Source: Luteimonas aestuarii
GTDB taxonomy: Bacteria > Pseudomonadota > Gammaproteobacteria > Xanthomonadales > Xanthomonadaceae
Direction: 5' to 3'
DNA: 64,000 bases
Assembly (NCBI RefSeq): GCF_004357985.1
Contig: NZ_SMTF01000016.1
Location: 23,484-87,483 of the forward strand
Position numbers and translations under genes: made by a program. This document shows positions 55,809 through 64,000 of this stretch, in pieces (within the stretch, counting starts at the first letter, position 1; each line of letters starts with the position of its first letter). Under the pieces are notes generated by a model. The model had not been told where the DNA came from and did no database searches. It worked only from the letters and a program-made list of their open reading frames with translations.

Positions 55809-56215
55809 GTAGCGATCCAAACGCCTCCACGCCGCGCGACTACCGCACGCCCATCGCGCGCGCCCGCGGCCTGGGATCCGGCAAGACCGGCACCGGCCAT
55901 TTCTGGTGGCAGCGCGTCACCGCCGTCGCGCTGATCCCGCTGGTCGCGTGGTTCATCGGCACCTTGCTGTCGCTGGTCGGCGCCGACCTGGCCACCGTGC
56001 ATGCCACGCTCTCGCGGCCATGGACGGCGATCCTGTTCGCGCTATTCGCCATCGCGCTGTTCTGGCACGCCAAACTGGGGTTGCAGGTGGTGATCGAGGA
56101 CTACGTGCACCAGCGCGCCCTCGAGATCGCGCTGCAGCTGCTGGTCACCTTCGCCTGCGCCATCGGCGCACTTGCGTCGCTGTACGCGATCGCCCGCATC
56201 GCGCTGCTGGGTTGA
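55805..56215 (+). CDS. sdhD: Succinate dehydrogenase hydrophobic anchor SdhD
   Basis: The 136-residue subunit has three helices after a polar N-terminus ([25 protein letters not shown]), with the ligand region [17 protein letters not shown] typical of SdhD. It completes the membrane anchor for quinone reduction. It overlaps sdhC (ATGA) and lies 22 bases before sdhA. Confidence 0.92.
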   Translation: MSSDPNASTPRDYRTPIARARGLGSGKTGTGHFWWQRVTAVALIPLVAWFIGTLLSLVGADLATVHATLSRPWTAILFALFAIALFWHAKLGLQVVIEDYVHQRALEIALQLLVTFACAIGALASLYAIARIALLG

Positions 56216-56237
56216 GCGGCTTCACTTCGAGCACTCC

Positions 56238-58028
56238 ATGACCAACGCCTACAAGATCACCGAACACCATTACGACATGATCGTCGTCGGCGCCGGCGGC
56301 GCCGGCCTGCGCGCCACCTTCGGCCTTGCGCACAAGGGCCTGCAAACGGCCTGCCTGACCAAGGTGTTCCCCACGCGCTCGCACACCGTGGCGGCGCAGG
56401 GCGGCATTTCCGCCGCGCTGGGCAACATGGGCGAGGACGACTGGCGCTTCCACTTCTACGACACCATCAAGGGCTCGGACTGGCTGGGCGACCAGGACGC
56501 CATCCAGTACATGTGCCGCGAGGCGATCCCGGCGATCATCGAGCTCGAGCACCAGGGCGTGCCGTTCTCGCGCACCGAGGACGGCAAGATCTACCAGCGC
56601 CCGTTCGGCGGCATGACCACGCACTACGGCAAGGGCACCGCGCAGCGCACCTGCGCCGCGGCCGACCGCACCGGCCACGCGATCCTGCACACGCTGTACC
56701 AGCAGTCGCTCAAGCACGACGCGCGCTTCTTCATCGAGTACTTCGCGCTCGACCTGATCATGGACGAGGCCGGCGCCTGCAAGGGCGTGCTGGCCATCGA
56801 CATGGCCGAGGGCACGCTGCACCTGTTCCGCGCCCACGGCGTGGTGCTGGCCACCGGCGGCTATGGCCGCGCGTATTTTTCGGCCACCTCGGCGCACACC
56901 TGCACCGGCGACGGCGGCGGCATGGCGCTGCGCGCCGGGCTGGGCCTGCAGGACATGGAGTTCGTGCAGTTCCACCCGACCGGCATCTACGGTGCCGGCT
57001 GCCTGATCACCGAGGGCGTGCGTGGCGAGGGCGGCATCCTGCGCAACAGCAACGGCGAGCGCTTCATGGAGCGCTACGCGCCGAACGCGAAGGACCTTGC
57101 CTCGCGCGACGTGGTGTCGCGTTCGATGACCATCGAGATCCGTGAAGGCCGCGGCGTGGGCGAGCACAAGGACCACATCCACCTGGACCTGACCCACCTC
57201 GACCCCAAGGACATCCACGAGAAGCTGCCCGGCATCGCCGAGAGCGCGCGGATCTTCGCCGGCGTGGACGTGGAGAAGCAGCCGATCCCGGTGCTGCCCA
57301 CCGTGCACTACAACATGGGCGGCATCCCGACCAACTACCACGGCGAAGTGGTGCAACTGAAGGACGGCAACCCGGACGCCGTGGTGCCGGGGCTGTACGC
57401 CATCGGCGAGGCCGCCTGCGTGTCGGTACATGGCGCCAACCGCCTGGGCTCGAATTCGCTGCTGGACCTGGTGGTGTTCGGTCGCGCGGTGGCCAATCGT
57501 TGTGCCGAGACCATCAAGCCCGGCCAGGCCCACAAGCGCCTGGCGGGCGACGCCACCGACAAGGCCGTGGCCAACCTGGACAAGTTGCGCCATGCCAATG
57601 GCGACACACCGACCGCCGTGATCCGCGACCGCATGCAGCGCTCGATGCAGGACCACGCCGCCGTGTTCCGCACGCAGGAGACGCTGGAAGAGGGCGTGCG
57701 CCAGGTCCGCGAAATCCACGACTCGTTCGCCGACGTGAAGATCAGCGACCGTTCGCTGGTGTGGAACTCGGACCTGATCGAGACGCTGGAGCTGCAGAAC
57801 CTGCTGGGCCAGGCGCTGGTCACCATCACCTCGGCCGAGAACCGCAAGGAATCGCGCGGCGCGCACGCGCGCGAGGACTTCCCGGACCGCGACGACGCCA
57901 GCTGGCACAAGCACACCCTGTGCTGGGCGGACGAGGCGGGCAAGACCCGCATCGACTACCGCCCGGTGCACATGTACACGCTGGACGACGAGGTCGCGGT
58001 GGTGCCGCCGGTGGCACGCGTTTACTGA
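56238..58028 (+). CDS. sdhA: Succinate dehydrogenase flavoprotein SdhA
   Basis: The 596-residue catalytic subunit oxidises succinate to fumarate. It shows the FAD dinucleotide motif [14 protein letters not shown], the flavin-linking His in SHTVAAQGG, the active-site region [25 protein letters not shown], and the C-terminal [19 protein letters not shown] block. The length is standard. A 73-base gap holding a palindrome separates it from sdhB. Confidence 0.97.
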   Translation: MTNAYKITEHHYDMIVVGAGGAGLRATFGLAHKGLQTACLTKVFPTRSHTVAAQGGISAALGNMGEDDWRFHFYDTIKGSDWLGDQDAIQYMCREAIPAIIELEHQGVPFSRTEDGKIYQRPFGGMTTHYGKGTAQRTCAAADRTGHAILHTLYQQSLKHDARFFIEYFALDLIMDEAGACKGVLAIDMAEGTLHLFRAHGVVLATGGYGRAYFSATSAHTCTGDGGGMALRAGLGLQDMEFVQFHPTGIYGAGCLITEGVRGEGGILRNSNGERFMERYAPNAKDLASRDVVSRSMTIEIREGRGVGEHKDHIHLDLTHLDPKDIHEKLPGIAESARIFAGVDVEKQPIPVLPTVHYNMGGIPTNYHGEVVQLKDGNPDAVVPGLYAIGEAACVSVHGANRLGSNSLLDLVVFGRAVANRCAETIKPGQAHKRLAGDATDKAVANLDKLRHANGDTPTAVIRDRMQRSMQDHAAVFRTQETLEEGVRQVREIHDSFADVKISDRSLVWNSDLIETLELQNLLGQALVTITSAENRKESRGAHAREDFPDRDDASWHKHTLCWADEAGKTRIDYRPVHMYTLDDEVAVVPPVARVY

Positions 58029-58031
58029 CCC

Positions 58032-58084
58032 TGTAGGAGTGCCCGTGGGCACGACAGGCGTCGCGGGCTCGGCCCGCTCCTACA
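58032..58084. repeat. REP-like palindrome between sdhA and sdhB
   Basis: TGTAGGAG and CTCCTACA bracket the element, with nested TGCCC/GGGCA and GCGGG/CCCGC hairpins inside. This TGTAGGAG...CTCCTACA layout is typical of REP elements in gamma-proteobacteria such as Pseudomonas and Xanthomonas. It lies inside the sdh run and could stabilise the upstream mRNA. Confidence 0.8.
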
Positions 58085-58101
58085 TGCAGGAATAGAGACA
58101 G

Positions 58102-58887
58102 ATGGCCGAATTCACCCTTCCCAAGAACTCCAAGGTCCACAAGGGCCGGCATTTCTCCGCGCCGTCGGGCAGCAAGCGCGTGCGCACCTTCAAGGTGTAC
58201 CGCTGGAGCCCGGACGATACCGAGAACCCGCGCACCGACACCTACGAGGTGGACCTGGACAAGTGCGGGCCGATGGTCCTGGACGCGCTGATCAAGATCA
58301 AGAACGAGATCGACCCGTCGCTGACCTTCCGCCGTTCCTGCCGCGAGGGCATCTGCGGCTCGTGCGCGATGAACATCGATGGCACCAACACGCTGGCCTG
58401 CACCCGTGCCATCGAGGACTGCAAGAAGGACGAAGTGCCGGTCTACCCGCTGCCGCACATGCCGGTAGTGAAGGACCTGGTGCCGGACCTGACGCACTTC
58501 TACGCGCAGTACGCGTCCATCCAGCCGTGGATCCGCACCCAGAGCGCGGCGCCGCCGGACCGCGAGCGCCTGCAGTCGAAGGAAGACCGCGCCAAGCTCG
58601 ACGGCCTGTACGAATGCATCCTGTGCGCCTGCTGCACCACCAGCTGCCCCAGCTACTGGTGGAACGGCGAACGCTACCTCGGCCCCGCGGTGCTGCTGCA
58701 GGCCTACCGCTGGATCATCGACAGCCGCGACGAAGACACCGGCGCGCGCCTCGACGACCTCGAGGACCCGTTCAAGCTTTACCGCTGCCACACCATCATG
58801 AACTGCGCGCGGACCTGCCCGAAGGGGCTGAACCCGGCCAAGGCCATCGGCCAGATCAAGCAGCTGATGCTGGCGCGCCGCGGCTGA
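58102..58887 (+). CDS. sdhB: Succinate dehydrogenase iron-sulfur subunit SdhB
   Basis: The 261-residue subunit has a 2Fe-2S site ([12 protein letters not shown]) and cysteine sets [16 protein letters not shown] and [14 protein letters not shown] for the 4Fe-4S and 3Fe-4S clusters. It transfers electrons from SdhA to ubiquinone. The N-terminus is about 20 residues longer than in E. coli. It lies six bases before the unknown secreted protein gene. Confidence 0.96.
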   Translation: MAEFTLPKNSKVHKGRHFSAPSGSKRVRTFKVYRWSPDDTENPRTDTYEVDLDKCGPMVLDALIKIKNEIDPSLTFRRSCREGICGSCAMNIDGTNTLACTRAIEDCKKDEVPVYPLPHMPVVKDLVPDLTHFYAQYASIQPWIRTQSAAPPDRERLQSKEDRAKLDGLYECILCACCTTSCPSYWWNGERYLGPAVLLQAYRWIIDSRDEDTGARLDDLEDPFKLYRCHTIMNCARTCPKGLNPAKAIGQIKQLMLARRG

Positions 58888-58892
58888 TCCAC

Positions 58893-59519
58893 GTGCGCGG
58901 TGGATTGCTTCTGGGGCTGTTGCTGTGTCTGCCCCCATGTCTGGCGAACGGAATACGGGAAGATCCCCCGCATACCGAGCTGGCCGCCGAGTATGTCGCC
59001 GGGATCGACCAGGTCCGCTGGTTGCTTGCGATATTGACGTGCGATCCGGCGTTCCCGTTCACGCCTGTCGAACGTTCGCCAGAACTGGACTTGGGCTGCA
59101 GGATCGGCGCGGCGTTGACGCACGATGGCATACGCCATGCATTGGTGCGTGTTGTCGCCGAGCATGCAACGCATCGAGAGTTGCGCGAAGCCATTGCCTA
59201 TACCAAAACCGCGGAATGGAAGATTGAAGGGAGCTGCAAAGTGAAGTTCCCCAATGATCCCGATTATCGAAAGGCGTGCATCCGTGAACAGGTGGACGAA
59301 CGACAGCTTCGCATCATCGAGACGACAGGGGCGCGCGAGGCAGCATTGCGCGCGCATGTGCTCGATACGGACGGGGGATTCATGGGTCGGGGGATACGAG
59401 AATCGATCGATGCGCTGGAAACGCAGGATCCGGCTGTATTTTCCGGGTTCCGGAAAGAATGCGTCGGGTTCGGGCCACGAGGGTTTTGCGACTACATCCT
59501 GAAAGCCGGATCGCCGTGA
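58893..59519 (+). CDS. Unknown exported six-cysteine protein within the sdh run
   Basis: The 208-residue product begins with a GTG-initiated signal peptide (GGLLLGLLLCLPPCLANG); the mature region has six cysteines (in ILTCD, LGCRI, GSCKV, KACIRE, KECVG, GFCDY), enough for three disulfides, and mostly helical charged sequence. No family is recognised. It lies five bases after sdhB and 21 before sdhE, so it is very likely co-transcribed with them. Codon use is slightly less GC-rich than sdhB. Function unknown; the start is the only one that gives a signal peptide. Confidence 0.65.
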   Translation: MRGGLLLGLLLCLPPCLANGIREDPPHTELAAEYVAGIDQVRWLLAILTCDPAFPFTPVERSPELDLGCRIGAALTHDGIRHALVRVVAEHATHRELREAIAYTKTAEWKIEGSCKVKFPNDPDYRKACIREQVDERQLRIIETTGAREAALRAHVLDTDGGFMGRGIRESIDALETQDPAVFSGFRKECVGFGPRGFCDYILKAGSP

Positions 59520-59540
59520 CTGTTTTTTGAGGAATCTGCG

Positions 59541-59810
59541 ATGAGCGGCCCGAACGTGAACGGCAATGGGACTGCCGAATTCCGCCGCCTGCGCTGGCGA
59601 TGCCGGCGCGGCATGCGTGAACTGGACCAGCTGTTCGAGCGCTGGCTGGACCGCGAATGGGCGAATGCGTCCGAAGCCGAGCGCGGGGTTTTCCTACGGC
59701 TGCTCGATTGCGAGGACGATAAGCTCTGGCACTGGTTCATGGGCCACGAGACCGCACCGGATGCCGAACTCGACCGCCTCGTCCAGCACATCCGCGGGCT
59801 TGCGCCCTGA
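59541..59810 (+). CDS. sdhE: FAD assembly factor SdhE
   Basis: The 89-residue helical protein has the SdhE signature RRGMRELD (22-29), whose Arg-Gly-x-x-Glu binds SdhA and helps attach FAD covalently. [23 protein letters not shown] and LWHWFMG complete the fold. It is placed in the sdh run, and its stop overlaps the start region of the ygfX-like frame. Confidence 0.93.
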   Translation: MSGPNVNGNGTAEFRRLRWRCRRGMRELDQLFERWLDREWANASEAERGVFLRLLDCEDDKLWHWFMGHETAPDAELDRLVQHIRGLAP

Positions 59811-60240
59811 CGTCGTCGGCGCAGCCGGTGCCCGCATCCCCTGGCGTCCGTCGCGCTACGTGCTGGGTGCGTTGGTCGTGCTGACGGCATTGGCGCTGGT
59901 CGCGACCTGGGCCTCCGAAATGCCCGCCCTTGCCACCTGGCCGTTGTCCCTGCTGGTCGTGGTGCACGGTGTACGCAGCCTGCGCCTGGAGGCCGCTCGG
60001 CCGGCGTTCGAACTCGTCGTGCGTGCCGATGGCGCCGCATTCGTCGACGGCCAGCGGGTCGAGTCCCTGCAGGTGGCCTGGCGTGGCCCGCTGGCATTCG
60101 CAGGCTGGCAGGACCGACAGGGACGCTCGCAGCGCTGCGCCTGGTGGCCTGACACGCTGCCATCCAAACGACGACGTGAACTGCGTCTGGCCGCCCCCTC
60201 CGGTCCGTCCACCGACGGGGGCACTTCGGTGGCACCATAG
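59800..60240 (+). CDS. YgfX/CptA-like membrane protein
   Basis: The 146-residue product has two adjacent membrane helices ([18 protein letters not shown] and [17 protein letters not shown]) and then a soluble part with [11 protein letters not shown], similar in order to E. coli YgfX, which is encoded next to SdhE. YgfX is reported to affect cytoskeletal proteins, but also linked to SdhE function. No ATG or GTG fits; TTG 59800 is assumed, overlapping sdhE, so the start is uncertain. Confidence 0.6.
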   Translation: MRPDVVGAAGARIPWRPSRYVLGALVVLTALALVATWASEMPALATWPLSLLVVVHGVRSLRLEAARPAFELVVRADGAAFVDGQRVESLQVAWRGPLAFAGWQDRQGRSQRCAWWPDTLPSKRRRELRLAAPSGPSTDGGTSVAP

Positions 60241-60265
60241 CGGCTGTCCCGCAGGCTCCCGCTGC

Positions 60266-61519
60266 ATGTTCAAGCCCATCCCTGTCGCCATCGGCCTGCG
60301 CTACCTGCGCGCCAAGCGCCGCAACGGCTTCATCTCCTTCATCTCGTTCGCGTCGATCCTCGGCATCGCCATCGGCGTGATGGTGCTGATCACCACGCTG
60401 GCGGTGATGAGCGGCTTCCAGCGCGAGATCCGCGACCGCATGCTGGGCATGGTCTCGCACGCCACCATCACCGCGGAGGGCTCGGCGATGGAGCAGTGGC
60501 GCGACGCCATGCAGCTGGCCCGCGACGACGCCCACGTGGCCGGTGCCGCGCCCTTCATCGATACCCAGGCCCTGTTGCGCAGTTCACGGCAGGAACCAGC
60601 CGCGCTGCGCGGCGTATCGCCGGAAGACGAAGACACCGTCTCCGAGGTCGGCGAGAAGATGGTGCAGGGCAGCCTGTCCGACCTGCAGCCGGGCGAGTTC
60701 AACATCGTGCTGGGCCGCGACCTGGCGCTGTGGCTGGGCGTGCAGGTGGGTGAGCAACTGGTCGTCACCACCGACTTCCAGGTCACGCCGTTGGGCGCGG
60801 TGCCGCAGCTCAAGCGCTTCACCGTGAGCGGCATCTTCGAAGCCGGCCACCAGGATTTCGACCGCAGGTTGGCAGTAGTCAACCTGCAGGACCTGCAGCG
60901 GCTCACGCGCATGGGCGATGCGGTGACCGGCGTGCGCCTGAAGCTGCACGACATGGACCGCGCGTTCGTGGTCGCCCGCGACCTCGCACGCACCCTGTCA
61001 CTGCAGCAGCCAGGCTATTACCGCGTCAGCGACTGGACGATGGAAAACGCCAACATGTTCCGGGCACTGAAGCTCGAGAAGACCATGATCGGCATCCTGC
61101 TGTCGCTGATCATCCTGATGGGTGCGTTCTCGCTGCTCAATTCGCAGGTGATGCTGGTGACCGACAAGCTGGCCGACATCGCCATCCTGCGTACGCTGGG
61201 CCTCACCCCGGGCGGGGTGATGCGCGTGTTCATGGTGCAGGGCACGGTGCTGGGCGTCATCGGGACCATCGTCGGCGTAATCTGCGGCCTGCTGCTGACC
61301 TACAACCTCGAGCACATCCTGCGCGCCATCGAACGAACCTTCGACGTGGTGCTGATGCCCAGCGACGTGTACTACATCACCGGCCTGCCGATCGACCTGC
61401 AAGCGGCCGACGTGCTGCTCATCGCCGGCATCGCGCTGGTGATGGCCTTCCTCGCCACCCTGTACCCCGCGTGGCGCGCGGCGCGCACGGCACCCGCGGA
61501 GGCGCTGCGCTATGAATGA
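60266..61519 (+). CDS. lolC: Lipoprotein-releasing ABC transporter permease LolC/E
   Basis: The 417-residue permease has the LolC/E N-terminus ([20 protein letters not shown]), a helix, a large periplasmic domain (about 45-260), and three further helices ending with [21 protein letters not shown]. It works with LolD to move lipoproteins from the inner membrane to LolA. Only one permease gene is visible, as in LolF-type homodimer systems. It overlaps lolD by eight bases. Confidence 0.92.
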   Translation: MFKPIPVAIGLRYLRAKRRNGFISFISFASILGIAIGVMVLITTLAVMSGFQREIRDRMLGMVSHATITAEGSAMEQWRDAMQLARDDAHVAGAAPFIDTQALLRSSRQEPAALRGVSPEDEDTVSEVGEKMVQGSLSDLQPGEFNIVLGRDLALWLGVQVGEQLVVTTDFQVTPLGAVPQLKRFTVSGIFEAGHQDFDRRLAVVNLQDLQRLTRMGDAVTGVRLKLHDMDRAFVVARDLARTLSLQQPGYYRVSDWTMENANMFRALKLEKTMIGILLSLIILMGAFSLLNSQVMLVTDKLADIAILRTLGLTPGGVMRVFMVQGTVLGVIGTIVGVICGLLLTYNLEHILRAIERTFDVVLMPSDVYYITGLPIDLQAADVLLIAGIALVMAFLATLYPAWRAARTAPAEALRYE

Positions 61520-62243
61520 ACAAGGGATGGCAATGCAGCAGCCCGTTGCAAGCGACGACGTGATCCGCGCCGAGGCGTTGGGCAAGACCTATGCCGAAGG
61601 CAAGCTGCATACGCCGGTGTTCGACGGCCTGGAACTGAGCGTGCGAGCCGGCGAGACCGTCGCCATCCTCGGCGCATCCGGCGCTGGCAAGAGTACGTTG
61701 CTGCACCTGTTGGGCGGGCTGGACACGCCCACGGCGGGTGAGGTGTACGTGGCCGGCCAGAAGATGAGCGCGCTGTCCGATGCGGCGCGCGGCCAGTTGC
61801 GCAACCGCGCACTGGGCTTCGTGTACCAGTTCCACCACCTGCTGCCCGAATTCACCGCCCTTGAAAACGTGATGATGCCGGTCATGCTGGGTGGCATCGA
61901 CACGCAGGAAGCAGCCAGCCGCGGCAAGGCGTTGCTGGAGGCCGTGGGCCTGGGCCATCGCCTCGAGCACAAGCCGGGCGAGCTGTCCGGTGGCGAACGC
62001 CAGCGCGCCGCCGTGGCGCGTGCGCTGGTCAATCGCCCCGCATGCGTGCTGGGCGACGAGCCCACCGGCAACCTCGACGAAAAGACCGCCGCCACCGTGT
62101 TCGAACTGATGCTGGAGCTCAACCGCGCCCAGCGCACCAGCCTGGTGATGGTGACCCACGATCGCCGCCTCGCGCGTCGGCTGGGCCGGGTGATGGAACT
62201 CCGGCAGGGGCAGCTGTGGGAGTTGCAGCCGCACGAGGTGTGA
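61512..62243 (+). CDS. lolD: Lipoprotein-releasing ABC ATPase LolD
   Basis: The 243-residue ATPase has Walker [10 protein letters not shown], signature [13 protein letters not shown], Walker [12 protein letters not shown], and H-loop VTHDRRLA. It powers LolC/E. It is the last gene of the sdh-lol same-strand run; the sequence after its stop drops in GC and becomes the integron region. Confidence 0.95.
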   Translation: MNEQGMAMQQPVASDDVIRAEALGKTYAEGKLHTPVFDGLELSVRAGETVAILGASGAGKSTLLHLLGGLDTPTAGEVYVAGQKMSALSDAARGQLRNRALGFVYQFHHLLPEFTALENVMMPVMLGGIDTQEAASRGKALLEAVGLGHRLEHKPGELSGGERQRAAVARALVNRPACVLGDEPTGNLDEKTAATVFELMLELNRAQRTSLVMVTHDRRLARRLGRVMELRQGQLWELQPHEV

Positions 62244-62344
62244 ACAGGCGGCGAGGGTGGGGCGGACGCTTTCGGTCCTGTTGCAGCCAGGCCTGATCCA
62301 GCGAATCGAACAACTCTTGGGAGTCGTGCACTTGGGGCGTTGAT

Positions 62345-62802
62345 TCACCCCGCAAGGCGGTATGGGTACAGCAGAGAGAGGCCAGAGGACACCTTCTCAA
62401 TTGACTGTTCCGCATGTGCGATCAGAGTTTGATCATCAGCAGATTCGAATTGACGCATGATATCGGCCAATTGAAGCCATTGGCCAAAATTGATCCCGAG
62501 AATTAGAGGTGTCGCATCCGGCCCGGAATCCTGATCCAGGAAAGCAACGCGTTGATCGTTGCCGGTAGAAACAAGCCAAGCGTCTCCCGTGCCAGATGTT
62601 GCAAATACCCACCAATCCTTACAAATCCTGCTGAGGGCGCATCACGGCCGTCTGTTTCATTCTTGGCAGAGCGGGAGTCAAGAAACACGAAGTCTCCCGC
62701 AATCTCAGTGAATGGAAGACGGTGATCCTGGCTTAAATGAGTCAAATCAGAAGCCGAAAGTAGCTCAAGTGCGATTGTCCGAGGATTGCGTAGTTCCAAC
62801 AT
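62345..62802 (-). pseudogene. SMI1/KNR4-like gene with frameshift, in integron cassette
   Basis: The first part (from ATG at 62802 to about 62641) encodes MLELRNPRTIALELLSASD... DHRLPFTEIAGDFVFLDSRSA. A shift to another frame continues with ICKDWWVFATSGTGDAWLVS, then RVAFLDQDSGPDATPLILGINFGQWLQLAD and a stop at 62345. Both parts fit a SMI1/KNR4-like protein of about 150 residues, a family that includes immunity proteins of polymorphic toxins. The shift lies between about 62624 and 62644. The ATG is five bases from the attC edge, as usual in cassettes. The frames are AT-richer than the neighbours. Confidence 0.65.
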
Positions 62803-62806
62803 TACG

Positions 62807-62866
62807 GCCTAATGCCTGAAACAAGCCGCGCCGCGAAGCGGCGTCGGCTTGAACGATTTGTTAGGG
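62807..62866 (-). other. attC recombination site A (integron cassette)
   Basis: The 60-bp imperfect palindrome on the minus strand reads CCCTAAC...ATTAGGC, with the inner arms CAAGCCGACGCCGC and GCGGCGCGGCTTG. It is slightly degenerate: the right core has ATTAGGC instead of GTTRRRY. It follows the LprI-type gene on the minus strand; the gene's stop codon lies in the left core. It closely resembles attC sites of Xanthomonas cassettes and of aadA-type cassettes. Confidence 0.9.
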
Positions 62867-63250
62867 AATAAACAGGTTCTCAAGCTCTTTGGCCCGTTGA
62901 GCTGTCATTTCCAGCCCACAGGACGCAGTATGAACTGCAGGCGCGGTGCCACCATCTGGATACGCATAGACTTTACAATTCGCATCGCGATACCGAATCC
63001 AAAGTCGTTGCGCTGCAAGTAGCTCTTTCTTTCGATTGCCGGTGAGATTGCCAATGAGGATTCTATAAGCGTCATTTAGCCTGATGTCTTGTCGAGAATG
63101 CTCATCGACAATGCATTTATGCATTTCTACGGTTGCGCCGCCTGAATTATCCATGCAGGAGATGTGGCGTTGGCTGTAAAGGCTATCTTCTGCGCGAGCG
63201 GAGAGGGTGGTGCAGGAAAGAGACAGTGCGACGAGCATCCATTTGGTCAT
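62861..63250 (-). CDS. LprI/DUF1311 lysozyme-inhibitor-type protein in integron cassette
   Basis: The 129-residue product has a signal peptide (WMLVALSLSCTTLSARA) and the LprI/DUF1311 pattern: DIRLNDAYRILIGNLTGNRKKELLAAQRLWIRYRDANCKVYAYP with cysteines for disulfides. LprI of mycobacteria inhibits lysozyme. AGGAG precedes the ATG. It is the complete cassette gene between attC A and attC B. AT-rich codons contrast with neighbours. Confidence 0.85.
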   Translation of the reverse strand: MTKWMLVALSLSCTTLSARAEDSLYSQRHISCMDNSGGATVEMHKCIVDEHSRQDIRLNDAYRILIGNLTGNRKKELLAAQRLWIRYRDANCKVYAYPDGGTAPAVHTASCGLEMTAQRAKELENLFIP

Positions 63251-63271
63251 GCGATTACTCCTGATAGTGTT

Positions 63272-63331
63272 GCCTAACGCCTGAACTAAGCCGCGCCGCG
63301 AAGCGGCGTCGGCTTGAATGAATTGTTAGAC
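63272..63331 (-). other. attC recombination site B (integron cassette)
   Basis: The 60-bp palindrome on the minus strand begins GTCTAAC (RYYYAAC) and ends GTTAGGC (GTTRRRY), with arms CAAGCCGACGCCGC and GCGGCGCGGCTTA. Both core sites are perfect and the insides match attC A at nearly every position, so the orientation is firm. It would belong to the cassette further right, now replaced by an IS30-type element. Confidence 0.93.
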
Positions 63332-63431
63332 ATCGCGAGTTAACAAAGTAAGTGCTACACCCGCGCCGCCCGGAAGAGAAAAGGCGAGCTGGCAGACTGG
63401 GGAGGATTTCTCCGGCAAGAGACGATCCTTC

Positions 63432-63883
63432 ATGTACAGCCAGCTCACCCAAGGTGAAAGATACACGCTGGGCGCCCTTAGGCGACAAGGTCTCAGTGGC
63501 CGCGCCATCGCGCGGATCATGGACCGCGCCGCGAGCACGATCAGCCGCGAACTGCGTCGAAACGCCTGCCACGCCACTGACGGGGCTTACCGACCCAGCA
63601 AGGCCCAGGAGCGGACCAGCGGCCGCCGCCGACGCTCACGCCGGGTGAAGCAGCATGCCCCTGGCGTGTATGAGGCGATCGAGGACCTGCTGCGAAGCGA
63701 GCAGTGGAGCCCTGAGCAGATCGCCAACTGGCTGGCCGGGAACGGCGTGGCCCGGGTCAGCCACATGACCATCTACCGCCACGTGCGCGTCGATGCCCAG
63801 CGCGGTGGCGTGCTTCGCAGCTGCCTGCGCCAAGGTGGCAAACGCCGCCGAAAACGCACGTTTGGCCCAGAGAAGCGCGGCCG
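63432..63883 (+). pseudogene. IS30-family transposase, 5' part, truncated
   Basis: The frame opens MYSQLTQGERYTLGALRRQGLSGRAIARIMDRAASTISREL, which is the helix-turn-helix domain of IS30-type transposases, continues with IEDLLRSEQWSPEQIANWL and VSHMTIYRHV, and breaks off near RTFGPEKRGR, before the DDE catalytic domain. The next bases belong to another element, so the gene is interrupted. The end of the frame, with unrelated codons to 63923, is read-through. Confidence 0.85.
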
Positions 63884-64000
63884 TGTAATGACCCAGCGGT
63901 TTCTGCACAGGTCAGGCCGCTAATGCATATGCCTCAGCGGGTGTCTTCATGCCCAGCGCCTGGTGTGGGCGCCGGTGGTTATAGAACTGGATCCAGTCGC
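63884..64000 (-). mobile_element. End of an IS3-family element inserted in the IS30 gene
   Basis: From about 63884 (TGTAATGACCC) the IS30 frame is lost and a new element begins, running off the window edge. The TG at the junction fits an IS3-family terminal repeat; the other end and any target duplication are not visible. Confidence 0.65.
63912..64000 (-). CDS. IS3-family transposase, C-terminal end (partial)
   Basis: Reading leftwards from the window edge the frame gives DWIQFYNHRRPHQALGMKTP followed by AEAYALAA and a stop. This is the conserved end of the IS3-family transposase (rve core, NHRRPHQALG block). Only the last 28 residues are visible; the remainder lies to the right of the window. 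Confidence 0.8.
   Translation of the reverse strand, partial: DWIQFYNHRRPHQALGMKTPAEAYALAA

Overview
The window is high-GC chromosomal DNA of a Xanthomonadaceae-like gammaproteobacterium (Lysobacter, Luteimonas or Xanthomonas relatives). This assignment is an inference. It rests on a LexA box of the form TTAGTA-N4-TACTAA in front of an imuA-imuB-dnaE2 cassette, two 60-bp attC sites of the kind found in Xanthomonas integrons, a class I fumarase, and an sdh operon flanked by sdhE and lolCD. No rRNA, tRNA or CRISPR array was seen.

Layout. 0-6.3 kb: 3' end of a GH20 hexosaminidase, a GST, a small lipoprotein, a DUF2892 protein, glutaminase, a TrmY-like SPOUT methyltransferase, a DUF188 protein and a Tat-exported PhoX-like protein. 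6.5-11.8 kb: SOS mutasome (imuA-imuB-dnaE2). 12-17 kb: a PAS-GGDEF diguanylate cyclase, SelO and the ABC-F protein Uup. 17-19.2 kb: a repeat locus, a secreted barnase-type RNase with its barstar, and a lysozyme-inhibitor-like lipoprotein. 19.4-31.8 kb: peptidases (M14, rhomboid, M3), a TPR/DUF4034-type protein, RluF, a cold-shock protein with a long leader, a DUF3298 lipoprotein, an amidohydrolase and glutathione peroxidase. 32-37.9 kb: Usp, ferredoxin-NADP reductase, an ABC exporter, and an ECF sigma/anti-sigma/DUF4097 operon. 38-46 kb: fumarase, a GST, and a membrane-lipid operon (DUF456, MscS, PldA, cardiolipin synthase). 46-54 kb: TcdA, TatD, glycine-zipper proteins, glutaryl-CoA dehydrogenase, and GNAT-GST-fused E1 dehydrogenase. 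54.3-62.2 kb: YgfZ, divergent from a ten-gene same-strand run sdhAF4-sdhCDAB-unknown-sdhE-ygfX-lolC-lolD. 62.3-64 kb: lower-GC integron cassette remnant, then an IS30-type transposase gene cut by an IS3-type element.

What stands out. (1) An intergenic repeat family at three loci (17.2, 37.9 and 53.9 kb). It consists of long hairpins whose stems differ between copies but stay paired, around a nearly constant 21-25 nt loop with GATATC at its centre. Two loci carry a pair of hairpins whose loops are reverse complements of each other. (2) An integrase-less integron fragment with an LprI-type gene and a frameshifted SMI1/KNR4-like gene. (3) A bacterial TrmY homologue whose substrate is unclear. 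(4) Both known succinate dehydrogenase flavin-assembly factor families, plus an unknown secreted six-cysteine protein, in one sdh gene run.
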